Below are positions 33,732 through 45,726 of a stretch of DNA of 64,000 nucleotides, in pieces. The stretch spans positions 1 to 64,000 of the forward strand of contig JAQTMZ010000004.1 of assembly GCA_028714075.1 (NCBI GenBank), read 5' to 3'. The translations under genes and the position numbers were made by a program. The DNA comes from Gallionella sp. Lineage in GTDB: Bacteria > Pseudomonadota > Gammaproteobacteria > Burkholderiales > Gallionellaceae. The notes under the pieces are model-generated. The model ran no database searches. It was not told the DNA's origin and saw only the letters and a list, made by a program, of their open reading frames with translations. Numbering within the stretch: position 1 is the stretch's first letter; every line of letters begins with the position of its first letter.

Positions 33732-34541
33732 ATGATGAGCAATCTGCAGCTGCCACTCAATCCGATCGCGCGCATCCACGGCGAACCGCTGCTGGAGCTG
33801 CCGCAGGATTTGTACATTCCGCCGGATGCGCTGGAACTGGTGCTGGAGAATTTTCAGGGGCCGCTGGACTTGTTGCTGTACCTGATCCGCAAGCACAATC
33901 TCGATGTGCTGGACATCCCGATGGCGGAACTGACCCGGCAATACATGACTTACATCGAGATGATGCAGCAGCATCGTCTGGAACTGGCGGCAGAATATTT
34001 GCTGATGGCGGCGGTGCTGATCGAAATCAAATCGCGCATGTTGCTGCCGCGCCCGCCCAAAGTCAGCGAAGAAGGCGGCGAAGACCCGCGCGCCGAGCTG
34101 ATGCGCCGCCTGCTGGAATACGAACAGATGAAACTCGCCGCGCAAAAGCTCAACGAGCTGCCGCAGGCCGGGCGCGATTTCGCGATCGTGCAGGTGCTGA
34201 TCGAGCGCACCGTGCAGGAACGCCTGCCGGAAGTTAGCGTGGAAGATTTGCGCCAGGCGTGGCTGGGGCTGCTGGCGCGCGCCAAACTTCACACTCACCA
34301 CAAGGTGCGCCGCGAACAGTTGTCGGTGCGCGAACAGATGACGCATGTGCTGCGCTGCTTGCAGGGCAGCGAGTATGTCGCGTTCGACAAGCTGTTTGAT
34401 GTGGAAGGCGGCGTGCCGAAACTGGTGGTTACCTTCATCGCCATCCTCGAACTGGCCAAAGAATATCTGGTGGAAATTCAGCAAAGTGAAACATTTGGGA
34501 GCATTTATGTCAGAACAAGCCGAGCCATTACCGCAGAGTGA
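33732..34541 (+). CDS. scpA: Segregation and condensation protein A
   Basis: A 269-aa kleisin that links SMC heads in chromosome condensation. The N-terminal [43 protein letters not shown] is diagnostic, followed by [17 protein letters not shown]. The C-terminal winged helix contains [29 protein letters not shown]. The first 25 residues are an added Pro/Leu-rich leader. Its 3' end overlaps scpB by 35 nt. No smc gene is in the window. Confidence 0.95.
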   Translation: MMSNLQLPLNPIARIHGEPLLELPQDLYIPPDALELVLENFQGPLDLLLYLIRKHNLDVLDIPMAELTRQYMTYIEMMQQHRLELAAEYLLMAAVLIEIKSRMLLPRPPKVSEEGGEDPRAELMRRLLEYEQMKLAAQKLNELPQAGRDFAIVQVLIERTVQERLPEVSVEDLRQAWLGLLARAKLHTHHKVRREQLSVREQMTHVLRCLQGSEYVAFDKLFDVEGGVPKLVVTFIAILELAKEYLVEIQQSETFGSIYVRTSRAITAE

Positions 34542-35274
34542 AGCGCCATTGCCCGTGGAGACCGAATCCGGTCCGGATGAGGTTTCGATCCTCACGGATA
34601 TGTTTGGCGGAAAGATGAATACCGAGCAATTCAAACTCGTGCTCGAGGCCGCACTGCTGACCACCACGGAACCTCTGCCGGTGTCGGAGCTGAAGAAGCT
34701 CAGCGATGTATCGCTGGACAATCGCCAGATGGAAACGCTGCTCGAAGAACTCGCGCAGGACTGGCAAGGGCGCGGGGTGGAACTGACCCGCGTGGCCAGC
34801 GGCTGGCGCTTCCGCGCCAAACCGGAAATGCACCAATACCTCGACCGGCTCAACCCGCAGAAGCCGCCGCGCTACTCGCGCGCCGTGCTGGAAACGCTCG
34901 CCATCATCGCCTACCACCAGCCGGTCACCCGCGGCGACATCGAGGAAATACGCGGTGTAGCGGTCTCCTCGCAGGTGTTAAAAACTCTCGAAGCGCGCGG
35001 CTGGGTGGAAGTGGTCGGCACACGCGACACGCCGGGCAAACCGGAATTATTCGCCACCACCAAACATATGCTCGACGACCTTAACCTGCGCGCCTTGCAG
35101 GAGCTGCCGTCGCTGGACGAAATCGGTGCATTGCTGGAGCAGGAAACGGCTGCGGGAGGGTCGCTGCGCATTGCGGTAAAGGGAACTCCCCCGGATGCCG
35201 GTTCTCCGGACGATCCTGCTGCGGGCGGCGTGGCTTCCGTCGGCGCCCCCCTCGCGGGAGCGGAGGCAGAATAA
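34507..35274 (+). CDS. scpB: Segregation and condensation protein B
   Basis: A 255-aa tandem winged-helix partner of ScpA. The core [40 protein letters not shown] and [49 protein letters not shown] is conserved. About 35 residues of acidic N-terminal extension and 35 of Gly/Ala-rich tail flank it. The start [12 protein letters not shown] has GGGAG upstream and lies inside scpA. Confidence 0.94.
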   Translation: MSEQAEPLPQSEAPLPVETESGPDEVSILTDMFGGKMNTEQFKLVLEAALLTTTEPLPVSELKKLSDVSLDNRQMETLLEELAQDWQGRGVELTRVASGWRFRAKPEMHQYLDRLNPQKPPRYSRAVLETLAIIAYHQPVTRGDIEEIRGVAVSSQVLKTLEARGWVEVVGTRDTPGKPELFATTKHMLDDLNLRALQELPSLDEIGALLEQETAAGGSLRIAVKGTPPDAGSPDDPAAGGVASVGAPLAGAEAE

Positions 35275-35287
35275 AGCCTGCTTTTGC

Positions 35288-36064
35288 ATGAAGCACATCC
35301 AATCGCGCGACAACCCATTCTTCAAGGAACTCGCCAAGCTTGCCGGTTCGGTGCGGCAACGCGGCAAGGCGAAGCAAACCTTGCTGGACGGCGCGCATCT
35401 GCTGGCGGCGTATCTGGATTCCGGAAAACAGCCGCAACATATTCTGCTGAATGCGGCCGCGTTGCACGACGCGGAAATAATGGCGTTGCTCGAACGTGCC
35501 GCCGCTGTGCCGGTAACGCAACTGGATGACAGGCTGTTTGCGGAACTCAGCGAACTGAAAACGCCGAGCGGCATTCTCGCCTTGATCGACCTGCCGCAGC
35601 CGACAGGAACGCTAGCCGCTAGCCGCTTCGCGTTGTTGCTGGAGGATATCCAGGATCCCGGCAATCTCGGCTCGATATTGCGCTCGGCGGCGGCGGCGGG
35701 GTGCGATGCGGTGTTCCTTTCGACGGGCTGCGCCGATGCGTGGTCGCCAAAAGTACTGCGCGCCGCGATGGGCGGACATTTTGCGCTGCATATCCACGAA
35801 CGGCAGGATTTGCCGGGCGTGGCGAAGGTATTCCCCGGCACGCTGCTGGCGGCCAGTTTGCAAGCCACGCATAGCCTTTACGATTGCAACTTGCGCGGCA
35901 AGGTGGCGTTCCTGATCGGCAACGAAGGGGCGGGGTTATCTGCCAACTTGTTGGATCTGGCCACGCATCAAATCACCATTCCGATGCCCGGCAAGGCCGA
36001 GTCGCTGAATGCGGCGGCGGCGACGGCAATCTGTTTGTTTGAAACCGTGCGCCAGCAGTTGTAA
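35288..36064 (+). CDS. TrmH/SpoU-family RNA 2'-O-methyltransferase
   Basis: A 258-aa SPOUT methyltransferase using S-adenosylmethionine to methylate a ribose in rRNA or tRNA. An N-terminal substrate-binding domain (about 1-105) leads into the knotted domain with LLEDIQDPGNLGSILRSAAAAG (motif 1), FLIGNEGAGLS (motif 2) and ITIPMPGKAESLNAAAATAICL (motif 3). The target cannot be fixed; it resembles the RlmB/TsnR group. ATG at 35288 was taken because earlier in-frame sequence overlaps scpB. Confidence 0.9.
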   Translation: MKHIQSRDNPFFKELAKLAGSVRQRGKAKQTLLDGAHLLAAYLDSGKQPQHILLNAAALHDAEIMALLERAAAVPVTQLDDRLFAELSELKTPSGILALIDLPQPTGTLAASRFALLLEDIQDPGNLGSILRSAAAAGCDAVFLSTGCADAWSPKVLRAAMGGHFALHIHERQDLPGVAKVFPGTLLAASLQATHSLYDCNLRGKVAFLIGNEGAGLSANLLDLATHQITIPMPGKAESLNAAAATAICLFETVRQQL

Positions 36065-36080
36065 TTTGTGAGGATTGAGG

Positions 36081-36109
36081 TTGAGCGAAGTGCGGCTTAG
36101 TGCTAGAAT
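36081..36109 (+). promoter_or_regulatory. Promoter of the rpsB-tsf operon
   Basis: TTGAGC (36081-36086), 17-nt spacer, TAGAAT (36104-36109), then GC-rich cgcgccgc at the start site. A leader of about 105 nt precedes rpsB. Confidence 0.8.
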
Positions 36110-36115
36110 GCGCGC

Positions 36116-36220
36116 CGCTTCGGGATAGACCGGAGCAAATTTCCCGCTCGCGCAAGTTGGGGTGCTCATAAGAGTCAGGCTGGCGAGTGGTAGTTTATAA
36201 CCCTTACGATTGGAGTTCTC
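36116..36220 (+). promoter_or_regulatory. rpsB leader, candidate S2-responsive RNA
   Basis: The leader contains a structured part (gctcgcgcaagttggggtgctcataagagtcaggctggcgagtgg) in which ctcgc pairs with gcgag around an internal region. Leaders of rpsB operons in proteobacteria bind S2 for feedback control. Position and stem are compatible, but no alignment to the known motif was made. Confidence 0.4.
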
Positions 36221-36955
36221 ATGGCTGTAACTATGCGTCAAATGCTGGAGGCCGGTGTTCATTTCGGCCATCAAACCCGTTTCTGGAATCCCAAGATGGC
36301 ACCGTTCATCTTCGGTCACCGCAACAAGATTCACATCATTAACCTGGAAAAAACCGTCACGTTGTTTGCCGAAGCGGAAAACTTCGTGCGCAAGCTGTCC
36401 GCCAAAAAAGGCACGATTCTGTTTGTGGCGACCAAGCGTCAGGCGCGCGATATCCTGCAAGAGGAAGCCGTGCGCGCGGGTTCGCCGTTCGTGAACCATC
36501 GCTGGCTGGGCGGTATGCTGACCAACTACAAGACTGTGCAACTATCCATCAAGCGTCTGCGCGAATTGGAGCAGATGACCGCCGATGGCACGAATGAAAA
36601 AGTTTCCAAGAAAGAAGCGTTGATGATGAAGCGCGAATTGGAAAAACTGGATCGCAGCCTGGGCGGCATCAAGGATATGCCGGGTTTGCCGACCGCGCTG
36701 TTCGTGATTGACGTGGGCTACCAGAAGGGTGCCATCGTCGAAGCGCAAAAACTGGGCATTCCGGTGATCGGCATCGTCGACACCAACAATTCCCCGCTCG
36801 GTGTGGACTACATCATTCCGGGCAACGACGACTCCACGCAAGCGATTCGCCTGTATGCACGCGGCATCGCCGATGCGGTACTGGAAGGTCGTGCGCAGGC
36901 CATGAACGAATTGGTCGAGCAAGTGGCAGTAGCAGCAGAAGGACAAGCCGCTTAA
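36221..36955 (+). CDS. rpsB: 30S ribosomal protein S2
   Basis: A 244-aa ribosomal protein of the 30S head/body junction. [56 protein letters not shown] and [20 protein letters not shown] are diagnostic. GGAG lies 7 nt upstream. It opens the long cluster that runs to rnhB. Confidence 0.98.
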   Translation: MAVTMRQMLEAGVHFGHQTRFWNPKMAPFIFGHRNKIHIINLEKTVTLFAEAENFVRKLSAKKGTILFVATKRQARDILQEEAVRAGSPFVNHRWLGGMLTNYKTVQLSIKRLRELEQMTADGTNEKVSKKEALMMKRELEKLDRSLGGIKDMPGLPTALFVIDVGYQKGAIVEAQKLGIPVIGIVDTNNSPLGVDYIIPGNDDSTQAIRLYARGIADAVLEGRAQAMNELVEQVAVAAEGQAA

Positions 36956-36972
36956 GTTTCAACAAGGCGCAC

Positions 36973-36997
36973 AAAGGGGCGCGAGCCCCTTTTTTTA
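36973..36997 (+). terminator. Hairpin with T-run between rpsB and tsf
   Basis: AAAGGGGC-GCGA-GCCCCTTT with seven or more T residues: an intrinsic terminator by form. As tsf follows after 23 nt with no evident promoter of its own, partial termination that lowers tsf relative to rpsB is the likely role. Confidence 0.8.
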
Positions 36998-37019
36998 TAA
37001 GTATTTTACGGAGTTTGAG

Positions 37020-37919
37020 ATGGCAGAAATTACTGCAAGCATGGTGAAGGAACTGCGCGAGGCAACCGGCCTCGGCATGATGGAATGCAAAAAAGCGTTG
37101 GTCGAATCCAACGGTGATTTCAAGATGGCCGAAGAGCAAATGCGCATCAAGAGCGGGGCCAAGGCCAGCAAGGCATCTTCCCGCGTAGCCGCCGAAGGTG
37201 TGGTCAGCACATTTATTTCCGTGGACGGCAAGACCGGCGCGGTGGCGGAAGTGAACTGCGAAACCGACTTTGTCGCGAAGAATGATGACTTTGTGGCATT
37301 CGCCAAAAACGTCGCCGAAACCGTGGCGAAAAACAACCCGGCTGACATTGCCGCATTGTCTGATCTGGCGCTTGTCAACGGTTCCGCCAGCGTGGAAGAA
37401 ACCCGCAAGGCGTTGGTGATGAAGCTCGGCGAAAACGTCAGCATCCGCCGTTTCGAGCGTTACGCGACGACTACCGGCAAGCTGTCCAGTTATGTTCACG
37501 GCAGCAAGATCGGTGTGCTGCTGGAGTACGCCGGCGGGGATGAAGCGCTGGGCCGCGACATCGCGATGCACATCGCGGCGAGCAAACCGAAGTCGGTTGA
37601 CGCATCCGGCGTAAATCCGGATGAGATCGCCACCGAACGCCGCATCGCCATCGAGAAGGCGCGCGAAGGCGGCAAGCCGGAAGCGATGCTGGAGAAGATC
37701 GCCGACGGCACGATACAGAAATTCCTCAAGGAGGTGACACTGCTGGGGCAGATATTCGTCAAGGCGGAAGACGGCAAGCAGACTATCGAACAGTTGCTGA
37801 AGAGCAAGGGCGCAGCGGTGACCGCGTTCCAGATGTTCGTGGTGGGCGAGGGTATCGAGAAGAAGGTGGAAGATTACGCGGCGGAAGTGGCCGCAACGAT
37901 AGCCGCGGCGAAGGGCTGA
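37020..37919 (+). CDS. tsf: Elongation factor Ts
   Basis: A 299-aa nucleotide-exchange factor for EF-Tu. The N-terminal [29 protein letters not shown]-like domain and [17 protein letters not shown] are hallmarks; the core and C-terminal coiled-coil parts are complete. It lies 5 nt before pyrH, an order kept widely in proteobacteria. Confidence 0.98.
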   Translation: MAEITASMVKELREATGLGMMECKKALVESNGDFKMAEEQMRIKSGAKASKASSRVAAEGVVSTFISVDGKTGAVAEVNCETDFVAKNDDFVAFAKNVAETVAKNNPADIAALSDLALVNGSASVEETRKALVMKLGENVSIRRFERYATTTGKLSSYVHGSKIGVLLEYAGGDEALGRDIAMHIAASKPKSVDASGVNPDEIATERRIAIEKAREGGKPEAMLEKIADGTIQKFLKEVTLLGQIFVKAEDGKQTIEQLLKSKGAAVTAFQMFVVGEGIEKKVEDYAAEVAATIAAAKG

Positions 37920-37924
37920 TCAGC

Positions 37925-38644
<720 letters not shown>

Positions 38645-38658
38645 ATCAGGAGCTGACC

Positions 38659-39216
38659 ATGATTACTGACATCAAAAAAACAACCGAACAAAAAATGCAG
38701 AAGTCGCTGGATGCATTGAAAACCGATCTGGGCAAGGTGCGCACCGGGCGCGCGCACACCGGCCTGCTGGATCATGTGACGGTGGATTACTACGGTAATC
38801 CGACGCTGGTCACCCAGGTCGCCAATGTCACGCTGATCGACGCGCGCACCATCGGCGTGCAGCCTTGGGAAAAGAATATGGTCGGTCCGGTCGAGCGCGC
38901 GATTCGCGATGCAGATTTGGGCCTGAATCCGGCAACCAACGGCGATATGATCCGCGTGCCGATGCCGATGCTGACCGAAGAACGCCGCCGTGACCTGATC
39001 AAGGTGATTAAGACTGAAGGCGAGACCGCCAAGGTGGCGGTGCGCAATATCCGCCGCGATGCCAATCATTCGCTCAAGGAAGCCCTCAAGAATAAAGAGA
39101 TTGCCGAAGATGTGGAGCGGCGTTTACAGGATGAAGTGCAAAAGCTGACCGATCGCTTTGTTGCCGAAATCGACAAGGCATTGGCAGCCAAAGAAGCTGA
39201 CCTGATGGCCGTTTAG
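38659..39216 (+). CDS. frr: Ribosome recycling factor
   Basis: A 185-aa tRNA-shaped factor that splits post-termination ribosomes with [56 protein letters not shown] and [21 protein letters not shown] are canonical. The ATG at 38659 is preceded by AGGAG; the upstream in-frame start overlaps pyrH. Confidence 0.98.
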   Translation: MITDIKKTTEQKMQKSLDALKTDLGKVRTGRAHTGLLDHVTVDYYGNPTLVTQVANVTLIDARTIGVQPWEKNMVGPVERAIRDADLGLNPATNGDMIRVPMPMLTEERRRDLIKVIKTEGETAKVAVRNIRRDANHSLKEALKNKEIAEDVERRLQDEVQKLTDRFVAEIDKALAAKEADLMAV

Positions 39217-39237
39217 TTCCATCCGAACCTGGAATAA

Positions 39238-40032
39238 ATGGCCTCCGGAATAATGACTCGCCTCCCGCCTAGTTCCACCCGCATCATTCCTGACATCGCC
39301 AGTGTTCCGCGCCATATTGCCGTCATCATGGATGGCAACGGGCGCTGGGCGAAACAGCGTTTCATGCCGCGCGTGGCCGGGCATCAGCGCGGGGTGGAAG
39401 CGTTGCGCGAAGTGGTGGTCGCCTGTCGCGAGCTGGGGGTGGAATACCTGACGGTGTTCGCTTTCAGCAGCGAGAATTGGCGGCGCCCCGCCGACGAAGT
39501 TTCTTTTCTGATGTCGCTGTTTCTGAAGATGCTGGAACGCGAAGTCGCCAAGCTGCACAAGAACAACATTTGTCTGAAGATCATCGGCGACCGCAGCCGT
39601 TTTGATGACAAACTGCGGCAGACCATGCAGGATGCCGAGCAACTCACCGCGAACAACACCGCATTGACGCTGACCATTGCCGCCAATTACGGCGGACGCT
39701 GGGATGTGATGCATGCGGTACAAACCATGCTCACGGAGCACCCGCAGCTCGCGCAAACCTTTACCGAGGCAGACCTGCAGCCATACCTGTCGATGAGCGA
39801 CGCACCCGAGCCGGACTTGTTCATCCGCACCGGTGGCGAGCAGCGCATCAGCAATTTCATGCTGTGGCAACTGGCCTATACCGAATTGTATTTCACCGAT
39901 GTCTTGTGGCCGGCATTTGGCCGCAAGGAGCTGGAGACGGCAATCGCCTCTTACCAAAAGCGCGAGCGGCGCTTCGGCCGTACCAGTGAACAGCTTTTGG
40001 GCAAGCAGCCGCAGGCGAAAACCGATGCTTAA
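39238..40032 (+). CDS. uppS: Undecaprenyl (di-trans,poly-cis) diphosphate synthase
   Basis: A 264-aa cis-prenyltransferase making the C55 lipid carrier for peptidoglycan and [19 protein letters not shown] (catalytic Asp), [35 protein letters not shown] and [30 protein letters not shown] are conserved. The ATG used has a weak ribosome site; MTRLPP five codons later is an alternative. It overlaps cdsA by 8 nt. Confidence 0.96.
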   Translation: MASGIMTRLPPSSTRIIPDIASVPRHIAVIMDGNGRWAKQRFMPRVAGHQRGVEALREVVVACRELGVEYLTVFAFSSENWRRPADEVSFLMSLFLKMLEREVAKLHKNNICLKIIGDRSRFDDKLRQTMQDAEQLTANNTALTLTIAANYGGRWDVMHAVQTMLTEHPQLAQTFTEADLQPYLSMSDAPEPDLFIRTGGEQRISNFMLWQLAYTELYFTDVLWPAFGRKELETAIASYQKRERRFGRTSEQLLGKQPQAKTDA

Positions 40033-40849
40033 ATCGCGGGTGATTACCGCCGTTATTTTGCTGGCATTGCTGTTGGCGGCATTGTTTGCGCTACCCGCTG
40101 CCGTGTGGGCAGTGCTGATTGTCGTGATGGTCATGCAGGGCGCCGTCGAGTGGTCGCGCCTGTCCGGTTTTACCGGCAGAAAGGCGAGCCTTTACTGGGT
40201 GCTTACCCTGCTGCTGATGGCGGGGTTGTTATGGATGGATGCCGGCACAACCGATGCACAACGTGCTTACCTGCATTTGCTGGTTTATTTCGCTTCGGCC
40301 CTGCTGTGGCTGGTCATCGTGCCGCTTTGGCTGATGAGTGGCTGGAAGGTTGAGCGCCCCGTTTTCATGGCGCTGACCGGATGGGCGGTGCTGGTTCCGA
40401 CCGGCTTGGCGATGCTCGATCTGCGCGCTGCCAGCCCGTGGATACTGCTGTTCGTGATGTGTCTGGTGTGGGTCGCGGATATTGCAGCTTATTTTACCGG
40501 GCGCAAATTCGGCAAAAACAAGCTCGCCCCCAGCATCAGTCCGGGCAAGACCTGGGAAGGCGTGGCGGGCGCGCTGCTCGGTGTTTCAATTTATGTGGTT
40601 GTGGTGTGGAGTTTCAACCCCGATTTTGCCTATCGTGAAGTATTGCCGATTTTGCTGCTGGCTGCCTGGTGGTGGGTGGGGCTGGCGGTGATCGGCGATC
40701 TGTTCGAGTCGGCGGTCAAGCGCCAGGCCGGTGTCAAGGACAGCGGTGCATTGCTGCCGGGGCACGGCGGATTGCTGGACCGTATCGACGCCTTGACCTC
40801 GACTCTGCCGCTTGCCGCGCTGGCGCTGTTGCTACAGAAACTTGGCTAA
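40025..40849 (+). CDS. cdsA: Phosphatidate cytidylyltransferase
   Basis: A 274-aa membrane enzyme converting phosphatidic acid and CTP to CDP-diacylglycerol. Seven or eight hydrophobic segments are visible. The family signature is [21 protein letters not shown] with the later [29 protein letters not shown]. The start at 40025 lies inside the uppS end, giving the expected [14 protein letters not shown]-terminus. Confidence 0.95.
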   Translation: MLKSRVITAVILLALLLAALFALPAAVWAVLIVVMVMQGAVEWSRLSGFTGRKASLYWVLTLLLMAGLLWMDAGTTDAQRAYLHLLVYFASALLWLVIVPLWLMSGWKVERPVFMALTGWAVLVPTGLAMLDLRAASPWILLFVMCLVWVADIAAYFTGRKFGKNKLAPSISPGKTWEGVAGALLGVSIYVVVVWSFNPDFAYREVLPILLLAAWWWVGLAVIGDLFESAVKRQAGVKDSGALLPGHGGLLDRIDALTSTLPLAALALLLQKLG

Positions 40850-40853
40850 CGAC

Positions 40854-42029
40854 ATGCAAAATCTGGTTGTTCTCGGCTCCACCGGCAGCATCGGCACCAG
40901 CACGCTGGATGTGGTGGCGCGCCATTCCGGTAAATTTAATATCGTTGCGCTGACTGCCAACTGCCAGGCCGATTTGTTGTTCCAGCAATGCGTGCAGTTC
41001 AAGCCACGTTATGCGGTCATGCTGGACGAGAATGCCGCCACACAGTTGCGCCAGTGCGTGCGTGAAGCGGGCCTGGCTATCGAGGTATTGAGCGGCGCGG
41101 CGGCGCTGGAGCAGGTCTCCGTTCTGCCGGAAGTCGATACGGTGATGGCCGCCATCGTCGGCGCGGCGGGTCTGCGGCCGACCCTGGCGGCGGCGCGTGC
41201 CGGCAAGAAAATCCTGCTGGCGAACAAGGAGACGCTGGTGATGGCGGGTAACGTGTTCATGGATGCGGTGCGCGCCAGCGGCTCGGCGCTGTTGCCTATC
41301 GACAGCGAGCACAACGCGATTTTCCAGGCGCTGCCGCGCAATTATAACGGCGACCTGGCGGGCAACGGCGTGCGGCGCATCCTGCTTACCGCATCCGGCG
41401 GGCCGTTCCGCAATACGCCGCTCGACGACCTGCAAAACGTCACGCCGGAACAAGCCTGCGCGCATCCCAACTGGGTGATGGGGCGCAAGATTTCGGTGGA
41501 CTCGGCCAGCATGATGAACAAGGGGCTGGAAGTCATCGAGGCGCACTGGCTGTTCAATGCGGGCGCCGACGACATCCAGGTGGTGGTGCACCCGCAGAGC
41601 GTGATTCACTCGCTGGTCGAATATGTGGACGGCTCGGTATTGGCGCAACTCGGCAATCCCGATATGCGCACGCCGATCGCTTACGGCCTGGCCTATCCCG
41701 AGCGCATCGATGCCGGCGTGGCACCGCTGGATCTGTTCAAGGTGGCGAAGATGGATTTTGTTGCGCCCGACCTCGAACGCTTTCCCTGCCTGGCGCTGGC
41801 ATATCGGGCCTTGCGCGCGGCAGGCACGGCTCCGGCAATATTGAATGCGGCGAACGAGGTGGCGGTGGCTGCCTTCCTCGATAAGCGGATTTCTTTCCTG
41901 TCGATACCGCGTGTCATCGAAGCGGTGCTGGATGCGCTGCCGGTAAATGCGGTCGGCAACCTGGACGATGTGCTGGGTGCGGACGGCGAGGCGCGCCGTG
42001 CCGCGCAACAGCAAATCAGGCAATCATGA
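40854..42029 (+). CDS. dxr: 1-deoxy-D-xylulose 5-phosphate reductoisomerase
   Basis: A 391-aa NADPH enzyme of the MEP isoprenoid pathway, making 2-C-methyl-D-erythritol 4-phosphate. [18 protein letters not shown] binds [65 protein letters not shown] give the metal and substrate sites. The ATG at 40854 is 4 nt after the cdsA stop; it overlaps rseP by 4 nt (ATGA). Confidence 0.97.
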   Translation: MQNLVVLGSTGSIGTSTLDVVARHSGKFNIVALTANCQADLLFQQCVQFKPRYAVMLDENAATQLRQCVREAGLAIEVLSGAAALEQVSVLPEVDTVMAAIVGAAGLRPTLAAARAGKKILLANKETLVMAGNVFMDAVRASGSALLPIDSEHNAIFQALPRNYNGDLAGNGVRRILLTASGGPFRNTPLDDLQNVTPEQACAHPNWVMGRKISVDSASMMNKGLEVIEAHWLFNAGADDIQVVVHPQSVIHSLVEYVDGSVLAQLGNPDMRTPIAYGLAYPERIDAGVAPLDLFKVAKMDFVAPDLERFPCLALAYRALRAAGTAPAILNAANEVAVAAFLDKRISFLSIPRVIEAVLDALPVNAVGNLDDVLGADGEARRAAQQQIRQS

Positions 42030-43381
42030 TTACCTTGTTCGCCTTTATCGGTGCGGTTGCATTATTGGTCGTGTTCCACGAGCTCGGTCACTATTGGATG
42101 GCGCGCAAGTGCGGCGTGAAAGTGCTGTGTTTTTCGATAGGCTTCGGCAAGATAATTTACCGCAAGCGCTTTGTCGGCAACGGCACCGAGTGGGTGATTT
42201 CCGCGATTCCTCTGGGCGGCTACGTCAAGATGCTGGACGAAAACGAAGGCGAAGTCGCGCCGGAAGATTTGGAATGTGCTTTCAACCGCCAACCGGTACT
42301 GAGGCGCATGGCGATCGTGGTGGCAGGGCCGCTGGCAAACTTCCTGCTGGCTATCGTGCTGTACTGGATTTTGTTCATGTACGGCGTGCCGGGGATGAAG
42401 CCGGTTTTGGGCGATGTGCCGCAGGGTTCCCCTGCTGCCATTGCGCAGATGCAGGCAGGCGAAACCATTCTCAGCATCAACGGCGAAACGATCCCGAGTT
42501 GGCAAGAACTGCGCTGGACGTTGCTGGAGTTATCCCTCCGGCAGGGCGAGGTCAAGATCGAAGCACGCAGTGCGCAGGGCGAGCAACTTTTCCATCTGCT
42601 CGACATTCGTGGCCTGGAGGCAAAAGATCTGGATGGCGAGTTCCTCGACAAGCTTGGGCTGCACCCCTATCAACCCATTGTCCTGCCCGTTATCGGCAAA
42701 GTTGCCGAAAGCAGCGTGGCGCAGCGCGCCGGCCTGCAGAAGGGCGATCGTATCCTGCGCGCTAACGGGGTGGAGATACAGCGCTGGAATGAGTTGGTGG
42801 AGATGGTGCGTACGCATCCCGGGCAAGCCGTGCAACTTGATATCCGGCGCGGAGAAAAAAACTTGAGCATAGCGGTAGTGCCGCAGGCCGTCACCGAATC
42901 CGGCAAGGCCGTGGGTAAAATTGGAGCTGCCCCACAAGTGGATAATGCCGCATGGCAAGCGATGTTTGCCGAGGTGAGTTATGGCCCGTTTGAGGCGCTT
43001 ACCCGGTCTTTGCGCAAGACTTGGGAAACCTCCATCATCAGCCTGAAAATGCTGGGCAAGATGGTGATGGGCGAGATTTCGATGAAAAATTTGAGCGGCC
43101 CGCTCACCATCGCCGATTATGCCGGACAGTCCGCCGAAATGGGCGTGGCGGCTTATCTGGGCTTCCTTGCGTTGATCAGTATCAGCCTCGGGGTGTTAAA
43201 TTTATTGCCTATCCCCTTATTGGATGGGGGGCACTTGTTGTATTATGCTGTCGAATTGGCCAAGGGTAGCCCGGTCTCCGAGCAGGCTTGGGAAATCGGC
43301 CAGAAGATTGGCATTGCGCTGCTCGGTACGCTGATGGCCTTCGCTATATATAACGATATTAATCGCCTGATCTCTGGTTAA
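42026..43381 (+). CDS. rseP: Sigma-E pathway site-2 protease RseP
   Basis: A 451-aa inner-membrane zinc protease that cleaves anti-sigma factors and leftover signal peptides. HELGH lies in [20 protein letters not shown]; two PDZ domains occupy about 110-300; [17 protein letters not shown] holds the last metal ligand. Four helices are visible. It is 3 nt upstream of bamA in the conserved dxr-rseP-bamA-skp order. Confidence 0.96.
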   Translation: MITLFAFIGAVALLVVFHELGHYWMARKCGVKVLCFSIGFGKIIYRKRFVGNGTEWVISAIPLGGYVKMLDENEGEVAPEDLECAFNRQPVLRRMAIVVAGPLANFLLAIVLYWILFMYGVPGMKPVLGDVPQGSPAAIAQMQAGETILSINGETIPSWQELRWTLLELSLRQGEVKIEARSAQGEQLFHLLDIRGLEAKDLDGEFLDKLGLHPYQPIVLPVIGKVAESSVAQRAGLQKGDRILRANGVEIQRWNELVEMVRTHPGQAVQLDIRRGEKNLSIAVVPQAVTESGKAVGKIGAAPQVDNAAWQAMFAEVSYGPFEALTRSLRKTWETSIISLKMLGKMVMGEISMKNLSGPLTIADYAGQSAEMGVAAYLGFLALISISLGVLNLLPIPLLDGGHLLYYAVELAKGSPVSEQAWEIGQKIGIALLGTLMAFAIYNDINRLISG

Positions 43382-43384
43382 AAC

Positions 43385-45664
43385 ATGAAACTAAAAAAAC
43401 TGGCGGGACTGATTTCCCTACTCTGTCTGTCTCCCGCTTGGGCAATAGAACCGTTCACCGTCAAGGATATTCGCGTTGAGGGCATTCAGCGTACCGAGGC
43501 CGGGACGGTGTTCAGTTACCTGCCGGTCAAGGTCGGCGACACGATGGGCGACCAACAGGCGGCTGCGGCAATTCGCGCCTTATATGCCACCGGCTTCTTC
43601 AAGGATGTGAGCCTGGAAGTAGAGCAGGGTGTGCTGATTGTGCTGGTGCGCGAGCGCCCTTCGATAGCCAGTATCGAAATGAACGGCATAAAGGATTTTC
43701 CCAAGGATCAGCTCAAGGACAACATGAAATATGCGGGTTTGGCCGAAGCGCGCATATTCGACAAGGGCGCGCTGGACAAGGCTATCCAGGAGTTGAAACG
43801 CCAGTACGTGGCGCGCGGCAAGTATGGTGTGAGCGTAGCGGCCACTGTCACCGAACTGGAACGCAATCGCGTCGGTATCGTGTTCAACGTCGTGGAAGGC
43901 GAAGTCTCCAAAATCAAACAGATCAACCTGGTCGGCAATCAGGCTTACGAGGAAGATGAGTTGCTGGATATGATGAAGCTCAGCACGCCTGACTGGATGA
44001 GCTGGTTCAGCAACAACGACCAATATTCCAAGCAGAAGCTGTCCGCCGACATGGAGACCATGCGTTCTTTCTACATGGACAACGGCTATCTGGAGTTCAA
44101 CATCGATTCCACGCAGGTATCCATCACGCCGGACAAGAAGGATATTTACATCACGATCAATATCACCGAGGGGGCGAAATACACCGTTTCCAAGGTTGGC
44201 GTTGCGGGTAATACCCTGATACCCAGGGGGGAGGTTGAAAAACTTATTCAGATGAAAGCGGGCGACACATTTTCGCGCAAGGCGTTGACCGAGACCAGCA
44301 AGAAAGTCGGCGAGCGTTTGGGTGAGGAAGGTTACGCCTTTGCCAACGTGAATGCGATCCCCGAGATGGATAAGGAAAAACACGAAGTTGCTTTTAATTT
44401 TATGGTTGACCCGGGGCAGCGCGTGTACGTACGTCATATCAATATTGCGGGTAATGACAAAACAAGGGACGAGGTCATTCGCCGTGAATTCCGCCAGGTA
44501 GAAGGCGCCTGGTACGACACGGAAAAAATCAAGAAATCCAAGCAACGCGTGGACAGGCTGGATTTTTTCTCCGAAGTCAATATGGAAACGCCGCAGGTGC
44601 AGGGTACTACGGATCAGATGGACGTGAATTTATCCATAAAAGAAAAATCCACGGGTAGTATCTCGGTGGGTGCGGGCTTTACCAATGGCGGCGAGGGACT
44701 GTCACTAACTGCGGGTGTTACACAAGCCAATCTGTTTGGCAGCGGCAACCATATTTCGACACAAATCAACACCAGCAGGACAAATCAGGTGTACTCGCTA
44801 TCCTACACTAACCCGTATTTCACCGATGACGGCGTGAGCCGCGGGTTCGACGTTTACCAGCGCAACACCAATTCAACCGGCTTGGCGGTGAGCCAATATT
44901 CAACCCACACCATGGGTGGCGGTGTGCGTTTCGGCGTGCCAATAGCTGAGGACGAGTCGATCAGTTACGGTTTGGCGGTTGAAAGAACCCAGATGGGGAC
45001 GTTGCCGGTGAACAGCCCAGTGCAATTGACAAGATATGTCAATACTTTTGGCACCACTACCAATAATTTGTTGGGAACTGTCGGCTGGAACAGGGATAGC
45101 CGGGACAGTGCGATTTATACCACCGAGGGTACGGTGCAACGTGCTTTGGCGGAAGTCGCCTTGCCGGTGCTGGACATGCGCTATTACAAACTGACTTACC
45201 AGCACCAGTTGTATTATCCGGTGGCCAGCGATGTTGTTTTGCTGCTGAATGGCGAAGGCGGTATTGCGGGAGGTTATGGTGGCAAGCCGCTGCCGTTCTT
45301 CAAGAATTTCTATGCCGGCGGCACCGGTTCGGTGCGGGGTTATGACAACAGCTCGCTTGGCCCGCGCGATATCAACAACCTAGCGATTGGTGGTACGCGC
45401 CGCATAGTCGGCGGAGCAGAGTTGTTTGTGCCGGTTCCGGGAATCAAGGAGAAGTCTGTGCGCTTGAGCGGATTTTTTGATGCGGGTGCGGTCTACGGGC
45501 CGGGTGAACTGCCGGGCAGCGCCGGATTGCGCTGTTCTACGGGTGCGGCCATTACCTGGCTTTCTCCGATGGGGCCGATCAAATTCAGTTATGCCGTGCC
45601 ACTCAACAGGCAGCCGGTGGATATATTGCAGAAATTTCAATTTACCCTGGGTTCGATGTTCTGA
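43385..45664 (+). CDS. bamA: Outer-membrane assembly factor BamA
   Basis: A 759-aa Omp85 protein, the core of the beta-barrel assembly machine. The signal peptide ends near residue 20 (SPAWA-IEPF). Five POTRA domains run to about 415 (FTVKDIRVEGIQRTEAGTVFSYLPV begins the first), followed by the 16-strand barrel. The lid-loop motif is VRGYDNSSLGPRD and the C-terminus FQFTLGSMF ends in an aromatic, as needed for self-insertion. Confidence 0.97.
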   Translation: MKLKKLAGLISLLCLSPAWAIEPFTVKDIRVEGIQRTEAGTVFSYLPVKVGDTMGDQQAAAAIRALYATGFFKDVSLEVEQGVLIVLVRERPSIASIEMNGIKDFPKDQLKDNMKYAGLAEARIFDKGALDKAIQELKRQYVARGKYGVSVAATVTELERNRVGIVFNVVEGEVSKIKQINLVGNQAYEEDELLDMMKLSTPDWMSWFSNNDQYSKQKLSADMETMRSFYMDNGYLEFNIDSTQVSITPDKKDIYITINITEGAKYTVSKVGVAGNTLIPRGEVEKLIQMKAGDTFSRKALTETSKKVGERLGEEGYAFANVNAIPEMDKEKHEVAFNFMVDPGQRVYVRHINIAGNDKTRDEVIRREFRQVEGAWYDTEKIKKSKQRVDRLDFFSEVNMETPQVQGTTDQMDVNLSIKEKSTGSISVGAGFTNGGEGLSLTAGVTQANLFGSGNHISTQINTSRTNQVYSLSYTNPYFTDDGVSRGFDVYQRNTNSTGLAVSQYSTHTMGGGVRFGVPIAEDESISYGLAVERTQMGTLPVNSPVQLTRYVNTFGTTTNNLLGTVGWNRDSRDSAIYTTEGTVQRALAEVALPVLDMRYYKLTYQHQLYYPVASDVVLLLNGEGGIAGGYGGKPLPFFKNFYAGGTGSVRGYDNSSLGPRDINNLAIGGTRRIVGGAELFVPVPGIKEKSVRLSGFFDAGAVYGPGELPGSAGLRCSTGAAITWLSPMGPIKFSYAVPLNRQPVDILQKFQFTLGSMF

Positions 45665-45672
45665 TAGACCTT

Positions 45673-45703
45673 CGACCAGGATGATAAAAAAATCATTCTG
45701 GTC
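45673..45703 (+). other. Intercistronic hairpin between bamA and skp
   Basis: CGACCAGGATGA and TCATTCTGGTCG pair with one G-U around an A-rich loop. There is no T tail, so it is more likely an mRNA-stability or processing hairpin than a terminator. Confidence 0.55.
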
Positions 45704-45726
45704 GCTATGATGCAAAGGAGTATCTA

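Noticed and set aside
33624-34853. 409-aa minus-strand frame over trpS, scpA and scpB
   Set aside because: Shadow of three conserved plus-strand genes.
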